DNA from: Acanthaster planci
Taxonomy: Eukaryota > Echinodermata > Asteroidea > Valvatida > Acanthasteridae
Length of the DNA stretch: 64,000 nucleotides
NCBI RefSeq assembly: GCF_001949145.1
Contig: NW_019091372.1
Location: forward strand, 1,237,631 to 1,301,630
Direction: 5' to 3'
Made by a program: the position numbers and the translations under genes. The notes beneath the pieces are model-generated. The model did not search any database. It saw only the letters and a program-made list of their open reading frames with translations, and was not told the origin of the DNA. Positions 13,301 through 23,175 of this stretch are shown piece by piece. Position 1 is the stretch's first letter; each line of letters begins with the position of its first letter.

Positions 13301-16300
13301 GCTGAGGTAAGTTTCTGTTTCAAATGGTTTCATTTTATGCGTTGAGATCCAAGTACCGAACGCCAGGGTGATGGGAATGCCACCATTTTCATGCTGCATG
13401 ACATTTTTTGTTTTGCACACTCACTGGGCAAATAAAAAGTTTTAAGCGAGAGGAAAAAAGCGGTATTAAAGTGACGCAAGAAGTTTTGAAACGGACGTAC
13501 AATGTAGTAGGCAGATCCAGAACCAAATTTACAACAAAAGTGAACAATTGTTTCCTGGCCTTTTTGCGAGTTGAGGCTACATTTGGGACTTTGCACGTAC
13601 TTCAGGAGGAGAAGACAGTAAAAATAGACCGGAAAATCGGTTCTCTCTACTTGCTTTTCATGAAACTTTTGCTTTCCTTGGGACAGGACATGGCTCTCGT
13701 TGAAAACCCCTCCCCACCTCAATGCTGCCAATGCGTCCTCCACGTTACAATTACAGCCCTTCGCGCGTAGTACCTTTTGCATTTGGTACAGGTGAAACAG
13801 TGCTATAGAGTACCGAAGTGACGTCACGCGGAAAGCGTGTGTGTAAAAGGCATTATCTTCAGGCAAACTTGAATTCTCTGTCCTTATTGGGAGTCGATCC
13901 ATGGCAACATACAGCGTGATATATAAAACCATATTGCTTGGTTCATACTAAACCCCTTTGTAACGTGTTGCGCTATTTTTGCGCTAAAGCAAATGCACAT
14001 CTGCATGACTGTAAATTCAAAAGGGGCGTATTTGCCTCTGCCGACCGTCGCATGTGTTTAAATGCACGTACAATTCTAACAACTTTTCTTAGTGTAAGCC
14101 CTGTTGTTGTTATTGTTTTTATTGAGATAAAGTTAATACAAATAATTCCCACGCTCCCTAGATTAAATTGCAGAATTGTGGTACATCGGTGCTACTGTTT
14201 TTGCTGTGCGCCGTATGATATCTTTTGTCTTCTTTTTAATGTAAAGCGCGCATAATCCTCTTTACTTTCGTTACTGTGCGTCAAGTTTGCTTGAAGAGGT
14301 GGAGGATTTTGAAGCAGAGTATGTGACATTTCAACAGGGAAGCTTCCACGAGGCGTGGAGACTAGCCTTTTTCTCAAGACTGGCAATAAAACCATTTCCC
14401 CATATGAAAGTAGTCATAGTATCCCAGGCCGCTGTGCACTTTTTAAAAAACGCTAGCTGACCTTACAGGGCGCTGGATGAGGCCGAACGTCCGTCTTCAC
14501 TTGCGATTGGATTCCTAAAGGTACCAGAACCAATCCACTGTTTTAATCTCAAGCTGACGATCTGGTTGAGATATCACTGACAATGTCTTTTGTTGGCCAC
14601 AGATCCTCGCGATGATATTTGCATGCTGTGTCATCTGTGGAATCAAGGACGACGACTACTCCTAATTAGAAGGTCTGCGATTGGTCGAATTTCACTGGCC
14701 ACCAACAACCCGTCCAATCAAAACAGCTCATTAGCCTGTCATTCTAACCAGATGCCACTGTTTCTTACGGAAATGAATTTTTTGGTGAAGTGCCAAAAAC
14801 TTGTTTCTGCACTGTTGCTGGACATCGGCTGTGTTCGGATTAATGGCTACGGCTGGACATAATGCATGCACATAATGGAAGCCGCGATGTAGCGGCTTCG
14901 TGCATTTTTAATAGGTGCACGTATTATTTCCCGCCGTGGCAAGTAAGTCGGACACCACCATATTTCTCCATTCCCATTTTCGACGGCCGACAAAACCTCA
15001 TCAACAAATCAAGAAAACTGCATTGCGGTAACCAAATCATGCCGCTTTATCACTACTGCAAAACGCTCACCTTTTTTCACTGTGTTGATTAGCTTGACTG
15101 AAAAAAAAACCATTTCGGACTTGTCGACGGTGCTTATTTTAAACCAAGACTTTCATTTTGGCCGGGATATTCCCATTCCACCTTTAAAGAGAAATATGCA
15201 ACATAGTAAGTGTCACCATTGATGGACACAAACTAGCACTGTAGCAGTACACGCTCCACTCTACGCATACTGAACGGCCATATTGTTTCCAAACTCTGGC
15301 GCCGACACTACTCTCTCTATGCATATATACAGCTCTGGCCAAACCACTGAGCCACGTCCATTAATCGTTAAGAGGTTCTCATATGGAATTCCGTTTGCCC
15401 CCAAAGAGTACATAGTCTGCCTTCGGTTTGTATGCGGCTCCATTTAATTTCCATCATGTCGCATTTGACCAGCATCTGAAATATGAGAAAAACTCAACAC
15501 GTATCGTTCATCTGCATCTTCTTCAAACACAGAGTGTTCCATAATCATCCATGTTATATCACAATCATACAACAAATTCTTCTGAAACTAACACAGGTTC
15601 CAAAGGCAACCATTATCGGAGCCCCCAATCTATGCGCACGTACACGGCTAGCCTCCCCCATCAAAATAATGGTATCTTCCGATACACACAGCTTCCGGTT
15701 ATGCTTGGACCGTTTTCCAATACGCGACTTGTGCTGCATCTCAGGCTTCAACTGTTTTTTTTTTTACTTCCTGACTTTGAGGTTGTAAGCGCAATAGTAA
15801 GTCTTATAATGCCACAAAACATCAAGTAAGATGCAAAAGAGCCAAACATTACAGTATGTCAATTTAAAAGTTAAACACTTCAGGCCCACAATCGAAGATT
15901 GGTTTTCTACACGAAGCCTGAGACGGAGACGAAGTTGAGTATTGGAAAACGGCCTTGGTTTCCATATCGACGTAAAAAAAAAGCAGAGAGCAACGCAATC
16001 AAGACGCAAACTGCAACGCGGACCAATGAAACATGTCAAACGGAAGTGTCGCCGATAACGCAAACCAACCCCAGACAGATCGGCAAAGTTGAGCCCGACC
16101 TACACAAACACGCACGCCGGCTCGACGGGCGTTCAACGATGTTTCTCTCGCTTAATACAACACTGTTACCCATTCGCCCATTTTCTCCTTATTGCTAACA
16201 TGCATATGCAGCCCTAATCGTCAACAGAATAGCTGACCATTAACAAATTACATCAAACTTGAGAATCAGTTTGGCCTCAAGAGGCGACATCTCCACCTAA

Positions 16301-18188
16301 AAAACGCATTTTGAGCGAAAACTTGCCGAGTTTCGGACGCCATTTTGTTAATTTTTTTGGGTAGAATGACATCGCGCGCGCAGCGTCTCTTCTGCGACCG
16401 TCTGCGTCTTGACGTCTTGCGGACCTTCTGCGTTACAACCTACACGTATATGGGAACCAGGCTCAGGTTAACTCAACAAATCGATACGATGCGTTGCTGG
16501 CGCCTTGGAGGCTGTTCTTTTTTCTTTCGATTTCATTGCATGAAAGCACAAAAGGTTTACTAGAGCCTACCCTAATGGTAGTAAGCCCTTGGCCTCCAAC
16601 TCCGCCTCAGTAAGGTATAACCTCTATTACACAACCTAAATGTCTCTTGGTAAGAATTGAGTCCTGAAAAATGCTCCAACTTTACCTCGATGTAAAAGCT
16701 GGATCTACGTACTTCCATCTTCCATGATCCTCTGGCATTTCTTGAATGTGTTACTTGGAAGGGGGTTATCACGGCCTCGGTGAATCAAAATCCTGCTGTA
16801 TCAGATATCCTGCAGTGTAATCGGATGATTTCGAAGTGTGGGTGCATGGGCCACAGACATCGCATGGCCCAGCCTTGAAACCTTGACACAGCGCGTCCTT
16901 ACCATTAAGCCGTGTCCGAAACGGGCTTCCAGGGCTACGGCTAGGTCTATTGTCTGCGCGTCTCCACGCATTTCCATTGGAGCCAGGATCTAGACCTAGC
17001 TCTAGACAGGAGATTCGGAGGCAGCCGAAGAAGTTTGTAAGGAAGGAGACCGATTTCCCAACGCCATTACTAAACTTGACGAGCGCGTGATTTTGGTTAG
17101 CAGGGCGCTCCCGGTGGCTGATGTGGAAGCATTCAATGTACATGTACAGTGCATGTACTCTACAGCTCTCTTGTTCACGAGCGTGGGGACACCAAGTATT
17201 ATGGCTTGTCACTTAATCGGTCTATAGGAATACACGTAGTCTATGCCTTCTTCGATGTGGTCACACAGCTTTACCCGTTCGAAATACTTCAATAATGCAG
17301 GAACGATTTCAGTAGCTTAGGGTCTTTAGACCACTCTTCACTCGATCACCAGTGTCGCATTATACTAATCACTTCTCACCATCAATAAAAGTAGTGTATT
17401 GCACACTTTATCACCAGTTTTGCGAACAAGCATACACGACAAGCCACAAGCCTATCAACGAGTCCACAAGAATACGTACCCGACGATGAGTGGTCGCGCT
17501 TTCTGCTTTACCCAGCAAGAAATGAGACCGAGGGGTACCCCCCAACATGTCCAATTCCTATACACATTCAAGACTATTGTTACTTAACACATCCCCCCAA
17601 GATGTCTGAAAGGAATTCCCCAGATTCTTGCGAGACAATGACCAACACAAAGCAGGGGGGTCTCTCCGTCTCATACCTTGCTGCATATGCTTTCTGCACA
17701 TAAATTGTCAAACAATCATTCCATGCTTGGATTGGATGAGACGCCAGTGCTGTAGTTGCACTGGATAGGCAGCTGTGCTCTGCAAATTGAAGCGACTGTG
17801 CATCCATCTTCGGCTATTCACTACAATGGCATTTTCCAAGTCACCGGCTTCAGCGCCGTGCAAGAATGTACATGTACTTAAGTGAATTGAATGGAATGAA
17901 GTTGGAGGCCAATGTGTTGAATATCCTAAGATGGCCGCGCGGTCACTTCAATTCACACATAGGTAGGTACTGCCGAGCTGCCTATCCAGTGTGTACAAAT
18001 CAGTGAGTAGCACTCTACTCTCAGGGAATCTTAACCGTAAGTGTGTGCTGAACACCCTGTTTTTTGGTTCTCAGTGAGAGATTGATAATGCTCTTCCTTG
18101 TCTCTCGACTTCCCTTTTTTTTCAGATTCTAGCAATGATCTTCGCGTGTTGTGTCATCGCCGGCATCAACAACGGAGAGTACGAGTAG
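7393..18188 (+). CDS. Tetraspanin A, CD63-like, 7 coding exons (252 aa)
   Basis: This is a four-pass membrane scaffold that organises integrins and other receptors in tetraspanin-enriched domains of plasma and endosomal membranes. Coding exons: 7393-7458, 8178-8375, 9087-9161, 10980-11075, 12218-12394, 13223-13306, then either 14603-14665 or 18126-18188. All joins are phase 0 and each route gives 252 residues. TM1 is about 11-36, TM2 53-78 (ending in the family GCCGA motif), TM3 86-110 and TM4 216-243. The large extracellular loop has CCG at 149-151, SCC ending at 176-177, C185 and GC at 205-206, so six cysteines, and an N-glycosylation site NST at 152-154. The start has an A-rich context and gives the usual short cytoplasmic N-terminus. 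VFRE, IHxxGC and the IFACC ending resemble CD63, but neither tail has the CD63 GYEVM lysosomal signal. Intron 4 uses a GC donor. Family membership is certain; the CD63 assignment is an inference from similarity. Confidence 0.95.
8834..8968 (+). repeat. Dispersed repeat copy in tetraspanin A intron 2
   Basis: The segment from GCATGCCCAGAG to ATACCGAACTG is recognisably related, in the same orientation, to the element at 19275-19444: shared GCATGCCCA, GGTCATTCGG, TTCCCGAA(T/A)GACCTTG and the (A/C)CGAACTG end. It is a diverged copy whose left terminal repeat is degraded. Confidence 0.45.
9403..9617. mobile_element. Terminal-inverted-repeat element in tetraspanin A intron 3
   Basis: About 215 bp with imperfect terminal inverted repeats of about 35 bp, beginning GGCCTGTTTGTTT and ending AAACAAACACGGCC, with a GATC-rich inner part. 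Inside are two direct copies of a 45-bp segment built on TCGCACCATC...GGCGAGTTTTGGT. There is no coding capacity, so this is a non-autonomous MITE-like element. Superfamily not determined; no convincing target-site duplication was seen. Confidence 0.6.
10487..10857 (+). mobile_element. Foldback-type TIR element, family R1 copy 1
   Basis: About 371 bp in intron 3 of tetraspanin A. Both ends carry related sequence in opposite orientation (AATAAGCCATTTGCGA... and its complement ...TCGCAAAAGGCTTGTT), and the inverted repeats run roughly 140-150 bp inward to the GGGGCAAGCTT / AGAGCTTGCCC pair. The unique centre is about 90 bp. A second copy, reversed, lies at 21149-21510. There is no transposase frame, so it is non-autonomous. 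Confidence 0.7.
11188..11504. repeat. 35-bp self-complementary tandem array in intron 4 of tetraspanin A
   Basis: Seven full 35-bp units start at 11241, 11276, 11311, 11346, 11381, 11416 and 11451 (each beginning CTATAGTT). They are preceded by a divergent GGCCGGCC-containing unit from 11188 and followed by a broken one at 11486. Each unit holds a palindrome of type TTTGGACTGTCCAAA or TTGGGACAGTCCCAA; when one arm changes (GGA to GGG) the other often changes to match. The array begins about 110 bp after the unusual GC donor of this intron. Confidence 0.9.
14603..14665 (+). CDS. Tetraspanin A alternative last exon 7a
   Basis: The acceptor GGCCACAG precedes 20 codons and a TAA. It encodes the end of TM4 (ILAMIFACCVICGI) and the cytoplasmic tail KDDDYS. 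It joins exon 6 in phase 0 exactly as exon 7b does. No AATAAA was seen close downstream; the first is at 17384-17389. Either this is a real alternative 3' end or 7a is used in only some transcripts. Confidence 0.8.
   Translation: MLAMIFACCVICGIKDDDYS
15707..15954 (+). mobile_element. TIR element, family R2 copy 1
   Basis: About 248 bp between the two alternative last exons of tetraspanin A. The ends match in inverted orientation: CCGTTTTCCAATACGCGACTT at the left and the complement of GGCCGTTTTCCAATACTC at the right. A reversed second copy is at 20212-20440. The flanks TTGG / TTGG may be a 4-bp target duplication. Non-autonomous. Confidence 0.65.
17759..17991. mobile_element. Small TIR element with 16-bp perfect ends
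   Basis: About 233 bp bounded by CACTGGATAGGCAGCT and its exact reverse complement. A weaker inner pair built on AATTGAAG(C/T)GAC continues the inverted symmetry. No coding potential. It lies in the last intron of tetraspanin A, just upstream of exon 7b. Confidence 0.6.
18126..18188 (+). CDS. Tetraspanin A alternative last exon 7b
   Basis: A strong pyrimidine tract and TTTTTTTTCAG precede 20 codons and a TAG. It encodes ILAMIFACCVIAGI and the tail NNGEYE. Across the 14 membrane codons it differs from exon 7a at about nine synonymous sites but only one amino acid (C to A), so both copies look selected for protein sequence. The tails share only an acidic, tyrosine-containing character. A possible poly(A) signal lies at 19102-19107. 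Confidence 0.85.
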   Translation: MLAMIFACCVIAGINNGEYE

Positions 18189-19101
18189 TTGGTGATCGCT
18201 GTCACTTTGCGAGCCTATATATCAGATTGATCTATACGTTTAAGATTCAATCCGAACCATGTAAACTTTCTATGGATTACAATCAATGAAAGATAACTTT
18301 TTATCTCGCCTTGGTTTCAAAACGTAAAATTGCTACATTCTTTTCTCTTCTTTTAGGAACTAAAGCCTGAAATACGTTTTTGTTTCATTCCAGCATAATC
18401 TGTAGTAATCTGCATGCAGATTGAGATACGTTTGAGCAAATGACAAACTGTTTTCTCCTCAAATTTGAGTTTGGATCTCCCTTTTTACCCTGCAAAATTG
18501 TTTTACATTCGAGTACCCAGTGGTGGGCGGCTGTGTGTTTGGTCAGTGTGAGCGCATGATGGCGCTGTTGATGTGGTGTGATCGTGAGCCCTTCATCTGC
18601 CCCCCCCCCCCCAAAAAAAACAAGCTCTGAAATTCTTGTAGTCTTTTGACTGAAATTTTTACGTGCAGTTTATAGACTTGGTGAGTTTTTTTTTTCTCTC
18701 CACAATGTGTGCTAGTTTACATTTTGAACTAAAAAATGCCTTAAATGAAATGCTTATGATGAAATTTCATGGAATATTCATTTGTGATGAAGCTTTCTTT
18801 TCGCGTAGACGCGTAATCAAGAAGCTCGTATTTTATACGTGAAGGTAACCGGCGGGAGTATAACTGATTAATATGCGCCATTCACAACACTGGGAAAATC
18901 CCATGTCACTCATTACATTGGCAAGGAAACGATGATGATATTCAACTTTGGCTGGACAAATAAGGCAAGTGGCGTGACTTTTCATACCAACGGTGCCCTT
19001 TAGTGCTGGATCAAAAGCGTTCGACGTACCTGAGTTTCTGTGGGCGCCACATCCTTAATATAATGACAAAATCCCGCCGTGTGCCAGTCACGTGCCCATT
19101 A

Positions 19102-19107
19102 AATAAA
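19102..19107 (+). terminator. Possible poly(A) signal for tetraspanin A
   Basis: AATAAA about 0.9 kb after the exon 7b stop, the first canonical hexamer I see on the plus strand after it. Position only; there is no other support. Confidence 0.3.
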
Positions 19108-19274
19108 ACTGCCGTATTGTATCGTATAATGTGAAGTATAATGCTGTTAATTTGCTTTCATCGAGTAAGATTTACAACTTTGACATAGAAATGGCCTCGC
19201 TTTCGTTTGAAGTTCGCTTGAGTAATGGCAGACTGTTAAGTGTAATGGTAGCTTGTATCTGTAATACCTATAGC

Positions 19275-19444
19275 GAGCCAGTTCGGTATTCAAACAGCGC
19301 ATGCCCAAGAGAGGAGTATGTTCGGGGTCATTCGGGAACAGCAGCACGCGCGCGTGACTGTCTGCCCTATCGGGAGAGCCACTCGCATGTGCAATGTGTA
19401 TTATTCCCGAAAGACCTTGACTTTTTAAAATAACGAACTGGCTC
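19275..19444 (+). mobile_element. TIR element related to the repeat at 8834
   Basis: About 170 bp with inverted ends GAGCCAGTTCGGTATT and the complement AA(A)TAACGAACTGGCTC. The interior is CG-rich (GCACGCGCGCG). It shares its internal blocks with the copy in intron 2 of tetraspanin A. Confidence 0.5.
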
Positions 19445-20211
19445 ATTACAGCCTGTATGTATGGTTACATTGCGTGGCCGTGATTCGACGTCAGGGAACA
19501 AGTATCGTGCGATTTCCCTCCTAATAGTGGCTTCGCTCCCGTCGAAACCTTCGCCTCGGGGACTGAGAGAGCTTTGATAGGCTTGTAATATTCTAATTAA
19601 AATGAAAATATCTCTGTTTTTTTGGTCGAAGGCGTATGCGTTCGATGCTTGTCCAGCAAAAACATAACACGATCCACAATGGGGAGTGAAGCAGGGCGAA
19701 GCTGGAGACGAAATGAGGTCGACTTGGGGGGAAATCTAATGGATTTTGTCTTGATGTTTCTGTACATTAGGCCCACATTACAAAATGGTGGATAAACCAC
19801 GAAGTCCCAAAATGAACGGGACACCGTGATAAATGATGCCAGTTATTTAATTTTAATATCAGTGGAATGTGTTACGAATGGTGAGAAATACACCAAATTA
19901 TGTAGTGCAAATCGTATTGATTATGCATACGTAAAATTACGTACTAAATTTGAAAAAAAGTTTCAAAAACTAATTCTAGGAGTCAAGCAGTGATTTGAAA
20001 ATGTATAAATTGTTGATTAATTGTATTTTCTAAAATAAGTTTTGACCAAATCCGGTTTTGGCAGAATACACTGTTTCTATCCTTCGCCATCTTTTAAAGT
20101 GTAGACAGAACAAAAGATGCATGTACAAAGCTAATTGGCCAAGTATCACCCGAAGTATGTCCATGTTTACCGTTTCTTGAAATGCCAAGTTGAGAGTATA
20201 GAGTCAATCAG

Positions 20212-20440
20212 GGCCGTTTTCCAATACTCAACTTCGTCTCCGTCTCAGACTTCCTGTAGGAAACCAATTCCCGATTGTGGGCCTGCCAAGCGTTTAAATT
20301 ACATTGAAATACTGTAATGTTTGGCTCTTTTGCATCTTACTTGATCTTTTGTGGCACTATCAGACTTACTATTGCGCTTACAACCTCAAAATCAGGAGAA
20401 AGAAAAAAAAATAATTGAAGCTGAGTATTGGAAAACGGCC
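20212..20440 (-). mobile_element. TIR element, family R2 copy 2
   Basis: About 229 bp, the reversed relative of 15707-15954. It starts GGCCGTTTTCCAATACTCAA and ends with the complementary ...TATTGGAAAACGGCC. The interior holds the shared GTGGCACTATCAGACTTACTA block in opposite orientation to copy 1. Non-autonomous. Confidence 0.65.
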
Positions 20441-21148
20441 CAGCACTGAGTTTTATTTTATTAGGGCGCCATCTATTGTTGAAATGCGGCAAGAATTCAC
20501 AACACAGGTGAATTTCACTTAAATCTGAAAACAAAAATGACACAAGTACATTGTTGCGTGCCGTACACATTTTCCGAAACTGTTCCGATTTCGATCCCAC
20601 ATTATCGATTCCTTATACATTTGCTGCTCATTATTAATCATGTATATATACATGAGCACAATTACAACATGGTTTATACATGGTTTAAAAATGGTTGAAA
20701 ATGGTTTATAAGAGCGATCTGTGGAAGGCAGAACAATGCAATAACAAAAAAGAACATTCAGAACAAATTTTCAAGATGTTAATTATATATAATTCAGAAC
20801 AAAACTGGCTATTCTAAATGCAAAAGAGTAAAAACCTGTGTTCCTTATGAAACCACTCAAGGAGTGAAAATGCGAGCAACTGAAAAGAGTGAGATTTCCG
20901 CTCTTTCAAGGATCCACAGGATTCAAGGGGACAACTCAAACAAGACTTTGGGAGAGATTTTAGATCCTTTAGAGTGGAATTCACTCTTTTTGAGTGCCTA
21001 TTTTACCCTTTCTGGGTGGCTTTTATTTGGAACTTGCCTTTACGGAGGGTGATCTGAGTTTTTTCCAGTTCTTTTCTGCATTACAAGACTAGAGGACGTA
21101 GAAAACATGGCATGCTCCAACCCAGTCGAGCTAGGACAGTCTCTCACC

Positions 21149-21510
21149 AATAAGCTTTTTGTGATTCAATTTGAATAAAATCTGGTACACTGAGTTCTTT
21201 AAATTCACGTGAGCACAATTGGAATTCTCCATACTAAAGCCACTGTTGATATACTTCGTGATTCGGGGCAAGCTTTTCCTTAATTACATAAGAGACGCCT
21301 TGCAACAATACACTGTTCTCAATGGATACGAAGGGTACAAAGGAACCAGTCCATTCCAGAGATGGTGGTCGCTATGCAAAAGCTTGCCCCGAATCACGAG
21401 GTATAGCAACAGTGTCTTTAGTCTGGGGAATTCAAAGTGTTATGTTTATGTGCAATCAGATAACTCAGTTTACCAGATTTTGTTCAAATTTAACTCGCAA
21501 ATAGCTTATT
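21149..21510 (-). mobile_element. Foldback-type TIR element, family R1 copy 2
   Basis: About 362 bp, the reversed relative of 10487-10857. The ends are AATAAGCTTTTTGTGA and the complement of TCGCAAATAGCTTATT. The long inner arms reach the GGGGCAAGCTTTT / AAAAGCTTGCCCC pair. The centre (GACGCCTTGCAACAATACACTG...) matches copy 1 on the opposite strand. Confidence 0.7.
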
Positions 21511-22937
21511 CCCCTCTAAAATTAATCCAGAAATTCTCAGTGGAACGCATTTCACGAGGTCATTATTTTGTACCCAGGTCTAATGAGAATTCGCTGGATC
21601 TACAGATTGGAGTTTTTACTAAACATCATTGCTAATTAAAAGACTGACTGAAGTCAAACCTTGTAGTAGCATATTAACAGCGTAATTAAGAAAAAAAAAG
21701 GAAAAACCATACCATGGTATGTTTTTGTTTCTTTTTTTGACGTTTGGGCGCAGATTCCTAAATCTAGCTTAATGTGAATGACAATTTTAAACACTGGGAC
21801 TTTCAGCTTTATGAAGTAAGCAGTTCAAATCGTCTGGCGTTCCAAATAAATACAATTAAATTAGGGGGTTGATGGCGTGGTCACACAAATCCAGAGGGGG
21901 TCCTCCTTGCCCTAATCTTGTCATTTAATTAATAACTCTGGTTTGAATGATAATTGGACAAAGAGGTCTTACATCGCAAGTACTTCTCCCGGCTAATGCC
22001 ACATTGAATGATCCCGCCTTGTGCGCCACCACTGCGTGCATGTGTTTCAGACTTCAGTGCACGAATGTCTATCAATCACAACCGGTCAGAATACCATGGG
22101 ACGGGGGGGGGGCGAATGGACTGCTCTAAGATGTGTCTACTGCCCAAAACGTGGCGGTGCAATCTGGATAACATGATGCACTACCGTCGAGACAGCTCCG
22201 ACTACGCACGTAGGCATTTTTTGAAATGTGCTATAACATACACGTACAATGTACACGAACTCTCCAATGAAGCATACTTGTGATGTATCCACCATAGGCG
22301 TCGCCAGGATTTTTCCTGGGGGGGAAGAAATTTCCAAGGAGGGGAGCAAAGCACTTAGCAATTAAGAACTGACAGGCAGTTCATAAAGGAAGGTCAGTTT
22401 TGAGGGACTTACTTTTATCTCCCAAGAGGTGGTGGTGGGTAATATTCACAACACCCCACAAGACCTCCAGATAGAATTCACGGAAATCACAAGCTAATCA
22501 AATGAACTGAAACAGAGGCGTTCCTTTATCATTGTTCACGTTGTTACGTGTGACTGATCTTGTCTGTGTCTCGCGTTCGTCTCGACTGCCCAGGCCCCAA
22601 CCAATCAACTACTCCAACACAGAATGCAAACAACTTTCAAAATGGAAAAACAAAAAACCACAATAACTACAAGTCACGGCCTTTTTTTCCCCTTTCAAGG
22701 CAGCACACGCCCAAAGATTTAATTAAAAGGACTGTAACTATACAAAGAAAAAGTTAACAAAAGAAGATAACACACATGATATTAAATTACGGTTAAACTT
22801 GACACTTGAACGCGACTCTCAAGATTCTGCAAGGTAACCCCCCAAGGTTTTGCGTAAACTGCAAAGAATCTTGTTGGACTCGGCATAGTAAGGGTTAATT
22901 AAAAAACAAGAAATTTCACAAGTCCGACACATTGAGC

Positions 22938-22943
22938 TTTATT
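22938..22943 (-). terminator. Possible poly(A) signal for prmt1
   Basis: TTTATT on the plus strand gives AATAAA on the minus strand, about 2 kb past the prmt1 stop. It is the first canonical hexamer I see downstream of that stop, which would give a 2-kb 3' UTR. Confidence 0.35.
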
Positions 22944-23138
22944 ACCTGGAGCACGGCTGGTAACCGGGGGACAACGGCATGCACGCATGAAAAAAAACGG
23001 GCTTTACAATAAGAGAATGCACCACTGTCTTTGACTTTCTGTGTAAACCACGTCACTTGTCTTTAAGGAATCATTTCAGACACAGGCCTGGGATAGACTG
23101 TAGCACTTCTGTTAAAGGATAACCTAGGTTTCTCAGGT

Positions 23139-23175
23139 CCGCGATCGACTGTCAGACAACTGACAGTCATCGCGG
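23139..23175. other. Hairpin in the probable prmt1 3' UTR
   Basis: CCGCGATCGACTGTCAG and CTGACAGTCATCGCGG pair over 16 bp with a single bulged base and a four-base ACAA loop. It sits about 200 bp before the candidate prmt1 poly(A) signal. Function unknown; the stem is shorter than a typical pre-miRNA. Confidence 0.6.

Noticed and set aside
13330-13932. 200-codon minus-strand frame inside tetraspanin A intron 6
   Set aside because: It starts without a supported ATG, has no recognisable motif or splice partners, and lies within an intron on the opposite strand.
16769-17212. 147-codon minus-strand frame within tetraspanin A last intron
   Set aside because: Low-information composition, no domain, no conserved splice sites.
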